DNA of 56,203 nt from Clostridium luticellarii (GTDB lineage Bacteria; Bacillota; Clostridia; Clostridiales; Clostridiaceae), in the NCBI RefSeq assembly GCF_002995845.1, contig NZ_PVXP01000018.1, forward strand, positions 1 to 56,203, given 5' to 3'. Positions 16,337 to 26,300 of the stretch are shown one piece after another. Made by a program: the position numbers and the translations under genes. Below the pieces are notes generated by a model. It saw nothing but the letters and a program-made list of their open reading frames with translations, did no database searches and was not told the DNA's origin. Each line of letters opens with the position of its first letter. Position 1 is the first letter of the stretch.

Positions 16337-17485
16337 TCATTTAAAATTTTTGATACCTGGATATATTACCTTAAAATTGAAATTTTTTATGGAGTTTATA
16401 AATTTGACCTTCCCCTTGTTTTTGAATTCTTTTCTTATTCTATTAAAACCTGATGAAATACTAATTGATCTTTCCTTTGTATCCAAAGCTATTATCTTTT
16501 CGTATATCCACATATTTCTATTGGCATAATTATAAAAATCCGTATTTTTTCTATTTATCAAAATGCCCGGACTGGTGATAACTATACTATTATAGCCCAA
16601 TACAACCTCAATACCTCTAGAAAAATCAGAATAATCCCTGTATACCACCGCTTCTCTTATTCCCTCATCCACAGCTTTTACAGGATATGATTTGACATTT
16701 ATGATCTTCCTTATTATGTGTTCTGCCTCATCCATCATGGAAATAAGATCTCCTTGAATTATGACCATGGGTTTTGAATTTCTATTAATATTATTTACTA
16801 TTTTTATCATATTATGTGGGATACATATATTATTGATTTTAGAAAAGATGAGCAGTCCACCTAAAGTGGCCATATATTTTCCGGAATTTTTGTCCATATA
16901 GATTATTGAAGCATTTTCCATAAGTTCCAACCTATTCTCGTGGTTAATTTCTATCCCCTGGGATAAAAAATATCTGTTCACTATGCCATCATCTATACAA
17001 TTCAAATCACTATGCGGTATTGGACACAATTCCACATTTATACCTAGATTTTCCTGAAGTGCGGAGATTATTTCCTGTTTGCGCATGGTATCATTAGTCG
17101 AACCTCTCCTTATATAAAAAGATCCATTATCTCTCATCTGATAAGGTTTTTGAGGACTGTCATATATACTTATAACCGCCACATCCCTGCCATTATACTG
17201 CAAAATTTCAAGTGAAACCGGTATTGGAGGATCAATCCTTGAACTCACTATCTGCTGTATTTTTTCCTCGCTGAAGTTTACTTCACTGATACCGACTATC
17301 CTCTTGGTCTTATCCTCAATTCCTATTATAAGATATCCCCTTCCCCCTCTAGAATTAGCTATGGCACATATATCTTTGGCCAGTTCCTTTCTTCCACTGT
17401 CATTTTCCACGTTTATGCACTGCTTGAAATCCAATTTAGGTCCTTCTGATCTTTTTAACAAACTAAGAAATTTTTTTATATTCAT
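16337..17485 (-). CDS. AlbA_2 (Schlafen-like) DNA-binding domain protein
   Basis: The N-terminal 130 residues are an AlbA_2 domain of the COG2865 family: EGPKLDFKQC, KDICAIANSRGGRGYLIIGIED and GSFYIRRGSTND. The rest resembles the C-terminal ATPase-like part of these regulators (REAVVYRDYSDFSRGIEVVLGYNSIVITSPG). Members are often called transcriptional regulators or ATP-binding proteins, and some belong to defence islands; no defence gene is next to this one. The ATG is 8 nt after GAGG. 382 residues, intact. Confidence 0.82.
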   Translation of the reverse strand: MNIKKFLSLLKRSEGPKLDFKQCINVENDSGRKELAKDICAIANSRGGRGYLIIGIEDKTKRIVGISEVNFSEEKIQQIVSSRIDPPIPVSLEILQYNGRDVAVISIYDSPQKPYQMRDNGSFYIRRGSTNDTMRKQEIISALQENLGINVELCPIPHSDLNCIDDGIVNRYFLSQGIEINHENRLELMENASIIYMDKNSGKYMATLGGLLIFSKINNICIPHNMIKIVNNINRNSKPMVIIQGDLISMMDEAEHIIRKIINVKSYPVKAVDEGIREAVVYRDYSDFSRGIEVVLGYNSIVITSPGILINRKNTDFYNYANRNMWIYEKIIALDTKERSISISSGFNRIRKEFKNKGKVKFINSIKNFNFKVIYPGIKNFK

Positions 17486-17624
17486 AAAAACAACCTCAAT
17501 TTCAACATATGCTTTTGTATTCTATTATATATTACTCTTGTTAAAATTCCAAATACACTCACTTATATCTGTACTGTACTTGAGTTATATCAACGAATGG
17601 AGAAGGGCAATATTTTCTAAAACA

Positions 17625-17652
17625 TTGCTTTTTTATTAGAATATGGTATAAT
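17625..17652 (+). promoter_or_regulatory. Promoter of the zinc-ribbon gene
   Basis: A -35 TTGCTT (17625-17630), 16-bp spacer and -10 TATAAT (17647-17652) with an extended TGG just before it. Transcription would begin near 17660, giving an untranslated leader of about 110 nt. Confidence 0.65.
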
Positions 17653-17707
17653 TACTTTAGAGTTTTGCTCTAATTATATAGGTCAAATTTTTTCAAGGTA
17701 CTATATT

Positions 17708-17762
17708 CTCCTTAACCTAGGAGGTAGATTATCAAGAATAAAATTAGTCCTGGTTGAGGAGG
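17708..17762 (+). promoter_or_regulatory. Leader hairpin masking the zinc-ribbon ribosome site
   Basis: CTCCTTAACC (17708-17717) pairs with GGTTGAGGAG (17752-17761), and AGGA (19-22) with TCCT (48-51) extends the stem inward past one bulged T. The right arm contains the ribosome site GAGGAGG of the gene at 17772. A second AGGAGG-like stretch lies in the left arm. The structure should hold translation off unless opened. Confidence 0.6.
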
Positions 17763-17771
17763 TTTATTTAA

Positions 17772-17933
17772 ATGGCAGATAAGACAATTGTATGCAAGGA
17801 CTGTGGAAAGGAATTCATATTTACTGAAGGTGAACAAGAGTTTTACAAGGAAAAGGGATTTGAAAATGACCCCGTAAGATGCCCTGAATGTAGAAGAAAG
17901 AGAAAAGCTGAAAAGAATAGAGCGAGAAGATAA
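17772..17933 (+). CDS. Zinc-ribbon miniprotein
   Basis: A 53-residue protein with two CxxC pairs, CKDCG at residues 8-12 and CPEC at 37-40, enough to bind one zinc. A strongly basic tail (RRKRKAEKNRARR) could contact nucleic acid. It matches the small zinc-ribbon family (zf-trcl type) common in clostridia; function unknown. The ATG is 9 nt after GAGGAGG. The gene has its own promoter, a leader that hides the ribosome site, and a terminator at once after the stop. Confidence 0.88.
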   Translation: MADKTIVCKDCGKEFIFTEGEQEFYKEKGFENDPVRCPECRRKRKAEKNRARR

Positions 17934-17937
17934 AAAT

Positions 17938-17960
17938 AAAGAGAGGATTTCCTCTCTTTT
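17938..17960 (+). terminator. Terminator of the zinc-ribbon gene
   Basis: AAAGAGAGGA (17938-17947) pairs perfectly with TCCTCTCTTT (17950-17959) over a 2-nt loop, followed by T. It starts 5 nt after the stop codon. Confidence 0.8.
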
Positions 17961-17990
17961 ACTTATTATCATGAGAATTGTTTGATGCCG

Positions 17991-18551
17991 TCATTTTACT
18001 GCATTAACTTTTTTCAGAATTTTTGCCAGAGGAAGTGCTATGATAATTCCAGCAATACTCTGTGCAATATTTCCAGGGATTTCTGCTGCTGATAAAACAA
18101 ACGCCTGATAGAAATTTATATTGCTCACATAATGCATCAGCAGAACTCCAGCTGTATAATATGCAGCTATCATCCAAATGCAAGCCATAATAAATGCCAG
18201 CACATTGTTCCAAAGCTTCTCTCCATTATATTCTCCCCTATAGGCAATGGAAGCTGCAATCCATGCCATAATGCCCTTTATACAAAATGTAAAAGGTGCC
18301 CAGATAGCATATGGTGAAAGAATATCAAACAAACTCATTCCTATTGCAGCTGATAAGAAACCTTTTTTCCTTCCCAATAATACAGCGGCTAAAAGTACCA
18401 TACTGTCTCCAAGGTGCACAACTCCTTTAAACACAGCTCCAGTTGGTACATTGATCACTGAGGTAGCAATATAGGTTACTGCAGCCATAAGGGCCACTTG
18501 AACCATATCCCTAACTTTTAAACTACTAATACTTAACTTCTTTTGCTCCAT
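17991..18551 (-). CDS. ECF transporter S component (riboflavin-type family)
   Basis: A membrane substrate-binding subunit of an energy-coupling-factor vitamin transporter. It has about five or six hydrophobic segments in 186 residues. The N-terminal basic stretch followed by VRDMVQVALMAAVTYIATSVINVPTG is typical, as are VHLGDSMVLLAAVLLGRKKG and AEIPGNIAQSIAGIIIALP. The vitamin cannot be read from sequence, and no TPP or FMN riboswitch is seen upstream. It relies on a shared EcfAA'T module elsewhere. The ATG at 18551 is preceded by AGGAAAGAGG; a TTG three codons up is possible. Confidence 0.85.
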   Translation of the reverse strand: MEQKKLSISSLKVRDMVQVALMAAVTYIATSVINVPTGAVFKGVVHLGDSMVLLAAVLLGRKKGFLSAAIGMSLFDILSPYAIWAPFTFCIKGIMAWIAASIAYRGEYNGEKLWNNVLAFIMACIWMIAAYYTAGVLLMHYVSNINFYQAFVLSAAEIPGNIAQSIAGIIIALPLAKILKKVNAVK

Positions 18552-18747
18552 TATAGTCAATCCTCTTTCCTCAATATAAATTAAGTACTATTATATTTTG
18601 ATTTTTTAAAAGTTCAAAATGTATGGATACATTTTTCTATTAATAACTTTCACTCATAAGGGAAATACTATTTCATGAGAAAACAGTTCCTAAACCCTGA
18701 GGTAAAATTTATCCATATAAAACAATTAGATTCAAAAGGAGGAAATT

Positions 18748-18903
18748 ATGGTATTTCTCAAATGGCTCTGCAGCCTTATGCTCGTATTTTTTTTAACGGC
18801 ATTAATGCTAAAGGCAGGAGGATTATTTATAAATATTCTGCTTTTAATATGCACTTTTGTATTCATGCTGGATACACTGGTAATTAGAAAAAAGCATATA
18901 TAA
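18748..18903 (+). CDS. Small two-helix membrane protein, Lmo0937/DUF5670-like
   Basis: 51 residues, nearly all hydrophobic. A first helix runs about 3-20, a GG turn (LKAGGLFIN) follows, and a second helix runs about 27-45, with a basic end RKKH. The GG turn between two helices and the length resemble the Lmo0937 family of stress-linked membrane peptides. The ATG is 6 nt after AAAGGAGG and a strong terminator follows. Another frame of the same stretch is also open, but its start has no ribosome site. Confidence 0.65.
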   Translation: MVFLKWLCSLMLVFFLTALMLKAGGLFINILLLICTFVFMLDTLVIRKKHI

Positions 18904-18941
18904 TTCTACAATCTTCTACTGATTCCCTATGCATTTAAAAG

Positions 18942-18977
18942 ACAGCAAGTATACTAAATATTTAGTGTACTTGCTGT
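18942..18977 (+). terminator. Terminator after the small membrane gene
   Basis: A 17-bp stem, 18942-18958 with 18961-18977, one G-T pair, 2-nt loop, followed by TTT. It is a strong intrinsic terminator separating this gene from the PAP2 gene. Confidence 0.85.
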
Positions 18978-19022
18978 TTTACTCATGCTATAATTTATTT
19001 TGTATTAGGGAGGTTATATATT

Positions 19023-20009
19023 ATGGAAAAATTTATCAATAAGGAAATATTGGGTACTGCAAAATATATACTGACGAAATTTGTAGAAATATTAAGCAAG
19101 TATTATTTTGTATTCATAGGTTTGTTTTTTTTACATAAGGCTTTACATCTGATCTCGTACCCATCTATCAGTTTAACCAGTAAAATATATGTATGTATGT
19201 TTGTATTGATATGCTTCACTGCTTATAAAGACATCAGACAGGATATTAAATTAATTCCTTTTTTGATATCTTGCTTTATTTTTTTTATGTTCGTATTTTT
19301 TATAAATAAACATGGATATCAATTTTGGGGAAAAATGCTGAGATGGCAAATGAGAAAAAGTATAATAGTAAATTTAAATCCTATTTTCAGAAGTATACCT
19401 TTTAATGATGGAAGTTTTACAAGGATATATAAATCAGAAACCTTAACCTGGTTCTTCAGGATGGTATACAACAATGGCTTTGTACTGCCTGTGATGCTGG
19501 CAATATATAGATCCGCCCTGATTAAGGATTTTGGCAAAATGATTCGCTACGCATTATCTGCACATATTTTACAAGTATTTTTAATAACACCATTTTATCT
19601 TGTTTTCCACCTGCAGGAAGTGTGGTATGTACTCGGACAACCCGATGGACTTAACAGACATTTAACCCCTCATGCTGCCGCGGGTATTACTCTCAATTGT
19701 TTTCCATCCATGCACACATCCATATGTTTCGCCATGTTTCTGCTTGTTCTCAAAGAAAATAGCAGAATATTCAAAGTTGTATATGGTTTTTTCTGCCTGA
19801 GTGTAATATATTCAACTCTATATCTGGAAATCCACTGGGTGCTGGATATTATTGGAGGCATGGTTCTGGCATACGTAACTGTAAAATTATCAGGATTTAT
19901 ATTAGACAAGCTTAAAATGTTACTTGAAAAACCTTTGAATATATTTTACTACAAAAATGTAAAAACTATTTATGTCAATAATTATTATTTATATACCATG
20001 AAAAATTAA
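19023..20009 (+). CDS. PAP2 superfamily membrane phosphatase/transferase (Aur1/Ipt1-like)
   Basis: An integral membrane enzyme of 328 residues with about six hydrophobic segments. The catalytic PAP2 blocks are CFPSMHTS (PSxH motif) near residue 231 and LYLEIHWVLDIIGG (H-x-x-x-D motif) near 275. The arrangement fits the PAP2_3 branch related to inositol phosphotransferases and lipid phosphatases. The ATG is 8 nt after AGGGAGG. Probable role is lipid or undecaprenyl-phosphate processing at the outer face of the membrane; the substrate is unknown. Confidence 0.8.
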   Translation: MEKFINKEILGTAKYILTKFVEILSKYYFVFIGLFFLHKALHLISYPSISLTSKIYVCMFVLICFTAYKDIRQDIKLIPFLISCFIFFMFVFFINKHGYQFWGKMLRWQMRKSIIVNLNPIFRSIPFNDGSFTRIYKSETLTWFFRMVYNNGFVLPVMLAIYRSALIKDFGKMIRYALSAHILQVFLITPFYLVFHLQEVWYVLGQPDGLNRHLTPHAAAGITLNCFPSMHTSICFAMFLLVLKENSRIFKVVYGFFCLSVIYSTLYLEIHWVLDIIGGMVLAYVTVKLSGFILDKLKMLLEKPLNIFYYKNVKTIYVNNYYLYTMKN

Positions 20010-20102
20010 TTTGTTTTTTACTCCATCAAATGACGTTGACATTAATATATAATAAAGTTAGAATCAGTAATGAAACTAATAGAGAATAGGAGAGAAAAGG
20101 TA

Positions 20103-21695
20103 TTGGCAGACTTAATAAAAGAGATAGAAAAAAGAAGAACTTTTGCAATAATATCTCATCCAGATGCAGGTAAAACAACCCTTACTGAAAAGCTGCTGCT
20201 ATATGGAGGAGCTATAAGGCTTGCAGGTTCAGTTAAAGCCAGAAAAGCTTCAAAACATGCAGTATCGGATTGGATGGAAATAGAAAAACAAAGGGGTATT
20301 TCCGTAACCTCATCAGTAATGCAGTTCAATTATAACAATTATTGTATAAACATACTGGACACACCCGGGCATCAGGATTTCAGTGAAGATACATATAGAA
20401 CTTTGATGGCAGCAGACAGCGCTGTAATGGTCATCGATGCTGCAAAGGGAGTGGAAGCCCAGACGAAAAAATTATTTAATGTATGCAGCTTAAGGGGAAT
20501 TCCCATATTTACATTTATAAATAAAATGGATAGGGAAAGTAAAGATCCCTTTGATCTTATGGAAGATATAGAAAATGTGCTGGGTATAAAATCCTATCCC
20601 ATCAATTGGCCTATAGGGTCAGGAAAAGATTTCAAAGGTGTATATGACAGAAAAAGAAATCTGATAGAAGCCTTCAATGGAGGAAATCACGGTCAGACTG
20701 CAGTGACATCTATAGAGGGTACCGTGGAAGATGCCGCATTTAAAGATCTGCTGGGAGAACCTCTGCACAAAAAACTTCAGGAAGATATAGAACTTTTAGA
20801 TATAGCCGGAGATGAATTTAATATGGAGGAAGTCAAAAAGGGCTTACTCACCCCTGTGTTCTTCGGAAGTGCCCTCACAAATTTTGGAGTAGAACCCTTT
20901 TTAAAAGAATTTTTAAATTTAACCACACCACCACTTCCTAGAAAATCCGACATTGGAGAAATAAATGCTTTCGATTCCAAATTCTCGGCCTTTGTATTTA
21001 AAATACAGGCCAATATGAATCCAGCCCACAGAGATAGAATTGCATTTATGAGAATATGTTCTGGAAAATTCAAAAAGGGAATGGAAGTATTCCACATGCA
21101 GGGGAAAAATAAAGTGAAGCTCTCCCAGCCACAGCAATTTTTGGCTCAGGACAGAGAAATAGTAGAAGAAGCCTATGCAGGAGACATAATAGGTGTATTT
21201 GATCCAGGCATTTACAGTATAGGAGACACTCTCTGCTCTCCTGACAAAAAATTCAGATTTGAAAGTATCCCTGTTTTCGCACCGGAACATTTCGCCAGAG
21301 TTAAAACCATAGACACCATGAAAAGGAAGCAGTTTATAAAAGGAATAACGGAGATTTCCCAGGAAGGTGCCATTCAAGTGTTCAAAGAATTGAATATAGG
21401 CATTGAAGAGATCATCATCGGCGTAGTTGGACTTCTTCAATTTGAAGTTCTGCAATACAGGATGAAAAATGAATACAATACAGATATAAAAATAGATGTT
21501 TTGCCTTACAGAGCCATAAGATGGATAGAAAATTCCAAAATTCCACCGGAAAATCTGATTCTAACCAGTGACACAAAAAAAGTAAAAGATTTAAAAGGAA
21601 GAGATATATTGATATTCCAAAGTGAATGGAACATCAGCTGGGCACTGGAACATAACAAAGGTCTGGAACTATCAGATATAGGAAAAACAGAATAA
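20103..21695 (+). CDS. prfC: Peptide chain release factor 3
   Basis: A GTPase that recycles RF1/RF2 from terminating ribosomes. The G1 motif is SHPDAGKTT, G3 is DTPGHQDF, G4 is NKMD, and the C-terminal IGVVGLLQFEVLQYRM block is diagnostic. The start is probably TTG at 20103, 8 nt after AGGAGAG, which gives ADLIKEIEKRRTFAI, the usual RF3 start. The ATG at 20070 has no ribosome site and would add 11 residues. 530 residues, complete, single gene. Confidence 0.96.
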   Translation: MADLIKEIEKRRTFAIISHPDAGKTTLTEKLLLYGGAIRLAGSVKARKASKHAVSDWMEIEKQRGISVTSSVMQFNYNNYCINILDTPGHQDFSEDTYRTLMAADSAVMVIDAAKGVEAQTKKLFNVCSLRGIPIFTFINKMDRESKDPFDLMEDIENVLGIKSYPINWPIGSGKDFKGVYDRKRNLIEAFNGGNHGQTAVTSIEGTVEDAAFKDLLGEPLHKKLQEDIELLDIAGDEFNMEEVKKGLLTPVFFGSALTNFGVEPFLKEFLNLTTPPLPRKSDIGEINAFDSKFSAFVFKIQANMNPAHRDRIAFMRICSGKFKKGMEVFHMQGKNKVKLSQPQQFLAQDREIVEEAYAGDIIGVFDPGIYSIGDTLCSPDKKFRFESIPVFAPEHFARVKTIDTMKRKQFIKGITEISQEGAIQVFKELNIGIEEIIIGVVGLLQFEVLQYRMKNEYNTDIKIDVLPYRAIRWIENSKIPPENLILTSDTKKVKDLKGRDILIFQSEWNISWALEHNKGLELSDIGKTE

Positions 21696-21700
21696 TAGGA

Positions 21701-21740
21701 AGGGCAAATTACTGCTATACTATAGCATATAACTTGCCCT
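21701..21740. terminator. Bidirectional terminator between prfC and trpS
   Basis: AGGGCAA (21701-21707) pairs with TTGCCCT (21734-21740), with an inner GCTATA/TATAGC stem. It serves the convergent prfC and trpS genes. Confidence 0.6.
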
Positions 21741-21775
21741 AATTTACTGCACCCTTATTTTAGGTATCTAGAATT

Positions 21776-22789
21776 TTACCTCGACACAGGTATAAAGCCT
21801 ATCTTTTTCTGCATCTTCCTCAAAATTTTACTTGACACATAGTATGCTTTTTCTGCACCCTTTTTATATATCTCCTCCAGATACTTTTTATTTTGAAGCA
21901 ATTCATTAACCTTATCTTGTATTGGAGAAAGCTCTTTTATCAAAGCTTCTGCCACATCATTTTTAAATTCAGCATATCCTTTCCCCTCATATTTAGCTTC
22001 TATATCTTCACAGCTCATCCCTGTAACTGCACCCAGTATATTTATTAGGTTTTTTACACCGGGCTGACTGTCTGTGTATTTCACCACACCTACACTATCT
22101 GTAACACATCTATTTATCTTTCTTCTTATAACTTCAGGAGAATCCATAATCAGTACATAACTATTAGGATTACTGGAGGATTTAGACATTTTTTTTGTAG
22201 GATCCTGCAGATCCATTATTTTCGCTCCCCCTTCCGGAATATATCCTTCTGGCAGTGTGAATGTAGGGCTGTAGGCATTATTAAATCTTTCAGCTATATC
22301 CCGTGTAAGTTCAATGTGCTGCGTCTGATCCTTACCTACAGGTACAAGATCTGCATTGTAAAGTAATATATCTGCAGCCATAAGCACAGGATAATTGAGA
22401 AGACCGGCACTTACAGAGCCATTTCCATCCTCATATTTTTTTGATTTACTCTTGTACTGGGTCATTCTCTCAAGTTCACCCACATAAGTAAAGCAATTTA
22501 AAAGCCAAGCTGCTTCACTATGGGTAGGTACATGGGACTGAATGAATATGGTATTTTTCTCCGGATCTATACCTGCCGCCAGATATATGGCCAGGACTTC
22601 AAGAGTTCTTCTCCTCAAATCCTTGGGTTCCTGTCTTACAGTTATGGCATGCAGATCCACCACGCAAAAATAGCAATCATATTTGTCCTGAAGTTTTACC
22701 CAATTCTTTAAAGCTCCAAAATAATTTCCTATTGTTAAATTCCCCGAGGGCTGAATTCCGCTAAATATAACTTTTTTACTATTTTCCAC
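21776..22789 (-). CDS. trpS: Tryptophanyl-tRNA synthetase
   Basis: Charges tRNA-Trp. Class Ic motifs: GIQPSGNLTIGNYFG (HIGH equivalent) near residue 10, VGKDQTQHIELTRDIAERFN, and KKMSKS near 195. The start is GTG at 22789, 8 nt after GGAGG, giving MENSKKVIFSG; the longer open frame is not supported by a site or by the family. 337 residues. No T-box is seen. The tRNA-Trp gene is 12 kb away. Confidence 0.97.
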   Translation of the reverse strand: MENSKKVIFSGIQPSGNLTIGNYFGALKNWVKLQDKYDCYFCVVDLHAITVRQEPKDLRRRTLEVLAIYLAAGIDPEKNTIFIQSHVPTHSEAAWLLNCFTYVGELERMTQYKSKSKKYEDGNGSVSAGLLNYPVLMAADILLYNADLVPVGKDQTQHIELTRDIAERFNNAYSPTFTLPEGYIPEGGAKIMDLQDPTKKMSKSSSNPNSYVLIMDSPEVIRRKINRCVTDSVGVVKYTDSQPGVKNLINILGAVTGMSCEDIEAKYEGKGYAEFKNDVAEALIKELSPIQDKVNELLQNKKYLEEIYKKGAEKAYYVSSKILRKMQKKIGFIPVSR

Positions 22790-22873
22790 AATTATTGCCT
22801 CCAATGTTACAATATTATTATATATTTTACTATAAATATTCAAAAATTGCCACATTAATTTATCAATTGTAAA

Positions 22874-22900
22874 AGCCTTCCCAGGTTTCATGGGAAGGCT
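22874..22900 (-). terminator. Terminator of the desulfoferrodoxin gene
   Basis: AGCCTTCCCA pairs perfectly with TGGGAAGGCT around a 7-nt loop, with TTTT following on the minus strand. Confidence 0.85.
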
Positions 22901-22917
22901 ACAATAAAAAACAAATA

Positions 22918-23292
22918 TTATTTTTTCCAAAGTCCATGCAAATTACAATATTCTCTTGCAGCTATTACTTTTTCATCCACTTTGAATGTTGCTTCAGGTT
23001 TCTCACCTGGTTTCAAATACTTTCTGTAGATTTTATTTTCAGTATGAACTTCAATCCACTGAATATAATGTTCTGGAAGCATTGGATGTTCAACTGATCC
23101 AACTTTAACTTTTACTCCTCCAGGTATTTCCTCAATTACAGGAACATGTTTCTCAAGAGCAGCATCTACGGTATTCTCCTCTATCAATTTCATAGGCTTA
23201 CCGCAACAGACTAAAGTTCCACCACCTTTATAGAGAACTTCTACTATGTTACCGCATATTTCACATTTGTAAACTTGTTTAACCTCTATCAT
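22918..23292 (-). CDS. dfx: Desulfoferrodoxin (superoxide reductase, class I)
   Basis: Reduces superoxide to hydrogen peroxide without making oxygen, protecting anaerobes. The N-terminal desulforedoxin centre has CEIC (10-13) and CC (29-30). The catalytic Fe(His)4Cys centre is visible as [22 protein letters not shown], and the C-terminal CNLHGLW. 124 residues, complete. The ATG is 8 nt after AGGAGG. Single gene with its own terminator. Confidence 0.96.
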   Translation of the reverse strand: MIEVKQVYKCEICGNIVEVLYKGGGTLVCCGKPMKLIEENTVDAALEKHVPVIEEIPGGVKVKVGSVEHPMLPEHYIQWIEVHTENKIYRKYLKPGEKPEATFKVDEKVIAAREYCNLHGLWKK

Positions 23293-23370
23293 AACCAATT
23301 CCTCCTTATAATTATTATATAATATAAGTTCTCCATTATAGTGAAAAATCCTCCTAAAATTTTAATATTT

Positions 23371-26300
23371 TTATATATTAACTTTAACCTGATGCCGCCC
23401 GCATTCCAAAAAAGGTATTATTTCGTCATGAATTTTATTATCATCAAGCCATATTCCCTTTTCGCCATCTTTGGCAACCTCTATGTTATAGATACATTTA
23501 CCTCTGGTATATGTTATATTGTAATTTTTCCATTCTTTCGGCACAGATGGAGCTATGGTAAATCCTTTGTCTCTTTTAAAAGTCATGCCCAGTATTGTCT
23601 CTATACCTGCTCTGTAGAGCCATCCGGCCGCACCTGTATACCAGCTCCATCCTCCTCTTCCCACATGTGGATCCACTGCATACACATCTGCTGCTACCAC
23701 ATAGGGCTCCACCTTATAAACCTGAGAATTCAAATAAGTTCTGGTGTGATTTATAGGATTGAGCATAGAAAAAACCTCATAGGCCTTATCATTTCTCCCC
23801 ATTTTGGCAAAAGCCATAATTGACCATATTGCAGCATGGGTATACTGTCCTCCATTCTCTCTAACTCCGGGCAGATATCCTTTGATATATCCCGGCTCGA
23901 GAGATGATTTGTCAAAAGCTGGAGTAAGCAGAAGTATAATTCCTCTATCCTTTTTAACCAGATTTCTGTAAAGGGCATATACTGCCTCCTCAGCTCTGGA
24001 TTTTTTTGCAGCTCCGGATATAACTGCCCAGGACTGAGATATCGAATCAATCTGACACTCCTCGTTTTTAGCAGACCCAAGGGGAGTTCCATCATCGAAA
24101 TACGCTCTTCTATACCAGCTTCCATCCCAGGCATTTTTCTCCAAATTGTCTTTTATGAATTCCTTCAGCTTAGAATATTTTACACTATTTTCACTGTCCT
24201 TCATGAATTTACACAGTGGAATAAACCCATCCAGTATACTGTATAAAAACCATCCCAGCCAGACACTTTCTCCCTGACCCTTATTGCCCACGGTATTCAT
24301 CCCATCGTTCCAGTCTCCGGAGCCCATAAGCGGAAGATTATGAGGTCCGAATCTAGAAGCTCTTTCAATAGCCTTTATACAATGCTCGTAGATAGTTCCA
24401 TTTTGGTCAGATACACCAGATATACTATACCTTTCATCCTCTCCAGCTTTTAACTCACTATCTTGAAGATAAGATGCCCTTTCACACAATACGCTGAAAT
24501 CCCCTGTATTTTTTATATAATCCTCCACTACATAAGGCATCCAAAGCAAGTCATCGGAAAATCTTGTTCTAATACCGCTGTCTACATAAGGATGCCACCA
24601 ATGCTGAACATCTCCCTCCAAGTACTGCCTGGATGCACTATAAAGTATGTGTTTTCTGGTTATATCCGGCCGTACATAGGAGACAGCCATTACATCCTGA
24701 AGCTGATCCCTGAAACCATAGGCTCCTCCGGATTGATAAAATGCAGTTCTGGACCAATACCTGCAGGATATCACCTGATACATGAGCCATCCATTCAGCA
24801 TTATATTTATGGAATCATCAGGCGTACTGACCTGTATGGTTCCAAGAATACCTTCCCAATACTTTTGGCTGTTCTTTAACTCCTGTTGAACACTTCCGGC
24901 AGCACTGTATTTTTTTATAATTCTGCCTATTTCCTCAAAATTGTCTTCCTGCCCAAGAAGAACTACAATCTCTTTTTCAGAGTTCTCATCAAGTTCCATT
25001 TTCACCTTCTCAGCCAGGCATGGATCAAAACCGGCTCCCACGGTATTTGAAAGATTTTCAATTTCAAGTCCCCTAGGCTCCCATACACTTCCCTGGCGGC
25101 CTATGAACTCTTTTCTGTCTCCCGTATATGACATCTCTCCTTCGCCCAGTATTTTCAAATAGCATATGCCGTCTTTAAAATGCTGATTGTAGGCATTTCT
25201 GCCATATATAAATTTCTGTGTGTCGTCAAATCCCGTGCATACATATTGTGCCGTCTGCTCATGACAAACTCCCATGACCAGTTTTGCATAATATGTCATT
25301 GATATTCTCCTTTTCCTATCACCCATATTTCGCAGTTTTATCCTGCATATCTTGACACTGTTCTTCATATCTGCAAATACAGTCATCTCACCTGTTATTT
25401 TGTCTGCTTCATGCTTAAAAACAGAATATCCAAATCCATGCTCTATTACATACTGACCTGAATCTCTTATAGGTCCAGGAGATATACTCCAGATATGGCC
25501 TGTATCATCATCCTTTATATATACATTCTCCGCTTCGCCGTCCACTACAGGATCATTTGACCAGGTTGTGAGTTTGTTTTCCCTGCTGTTTTTATTCCAT
25601 GTATAGGATATACCGCTTTCAGAAATATGAAATCCAAATTTCTCATTGGAAATTACATTTATCCATGGAGCGGGGGTAGTATTATAATTTTTCAGTACTA
25701 TTATATATGACCTTCCATCTCTCGAAAATCCACCTGTACCATTAAAATATCGAAGGGGGGGAATTTCAAAACCATGAGAAGAAACTGCCCTGCCGTTATG
25801 GCCGTAGATTTTAAATTCTTCCCAAATTTTATTTTCCACCGAATCCTCCTTACTCATAAACTGTTCAAATATCTCCCCTTTTTCTCCATCTATGACGAAC
25901 CTGGATACAGCTTTTAGAAGATCAATATCTTCTTCTTGAACTGTACTTCTATTATAAACAAATACTTTCCCACCTTTATTTCTCTTGATTCTAGACAAAC
26001 TTGAATTTACCGCATTCCGCAGTTTATCCTGAAGAGGCTGAGTATAGGCACTATTTTCCATATCAAGCAGAACCAAATCCACTGCTAAATTCTTCAAAGT
26101 CCAATACTCATGAGCACATAAAAGCTGCCTTACAAGACTCATATTGTTTTCATTTCTCACAATAAGAAGAACTATGGGAAGATCTCCAGAAATTCCATAA
26201 GACCACAATGCAGATTGGCCTTTTCTTATATTCATAATATACTCATGTCTATTTTTAAATGAATCACTCATAAATAATATTCTTGAAGCCATTCTTTGAT

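Noticed and set aside
18675-18887. Plus-strand 70-codon frame overlapping the small membrane gene
   Set aside because: No ribosome site, mixed composition. The AAAGGAGG inside it serves the different frame at 18748.
24463-24879. Open frames on the plus strand inside the glucan synthase gene
   Set aside because: They lack ribosome sites and lie opposite a gene with clear domain structure; they reflect codon bias only.
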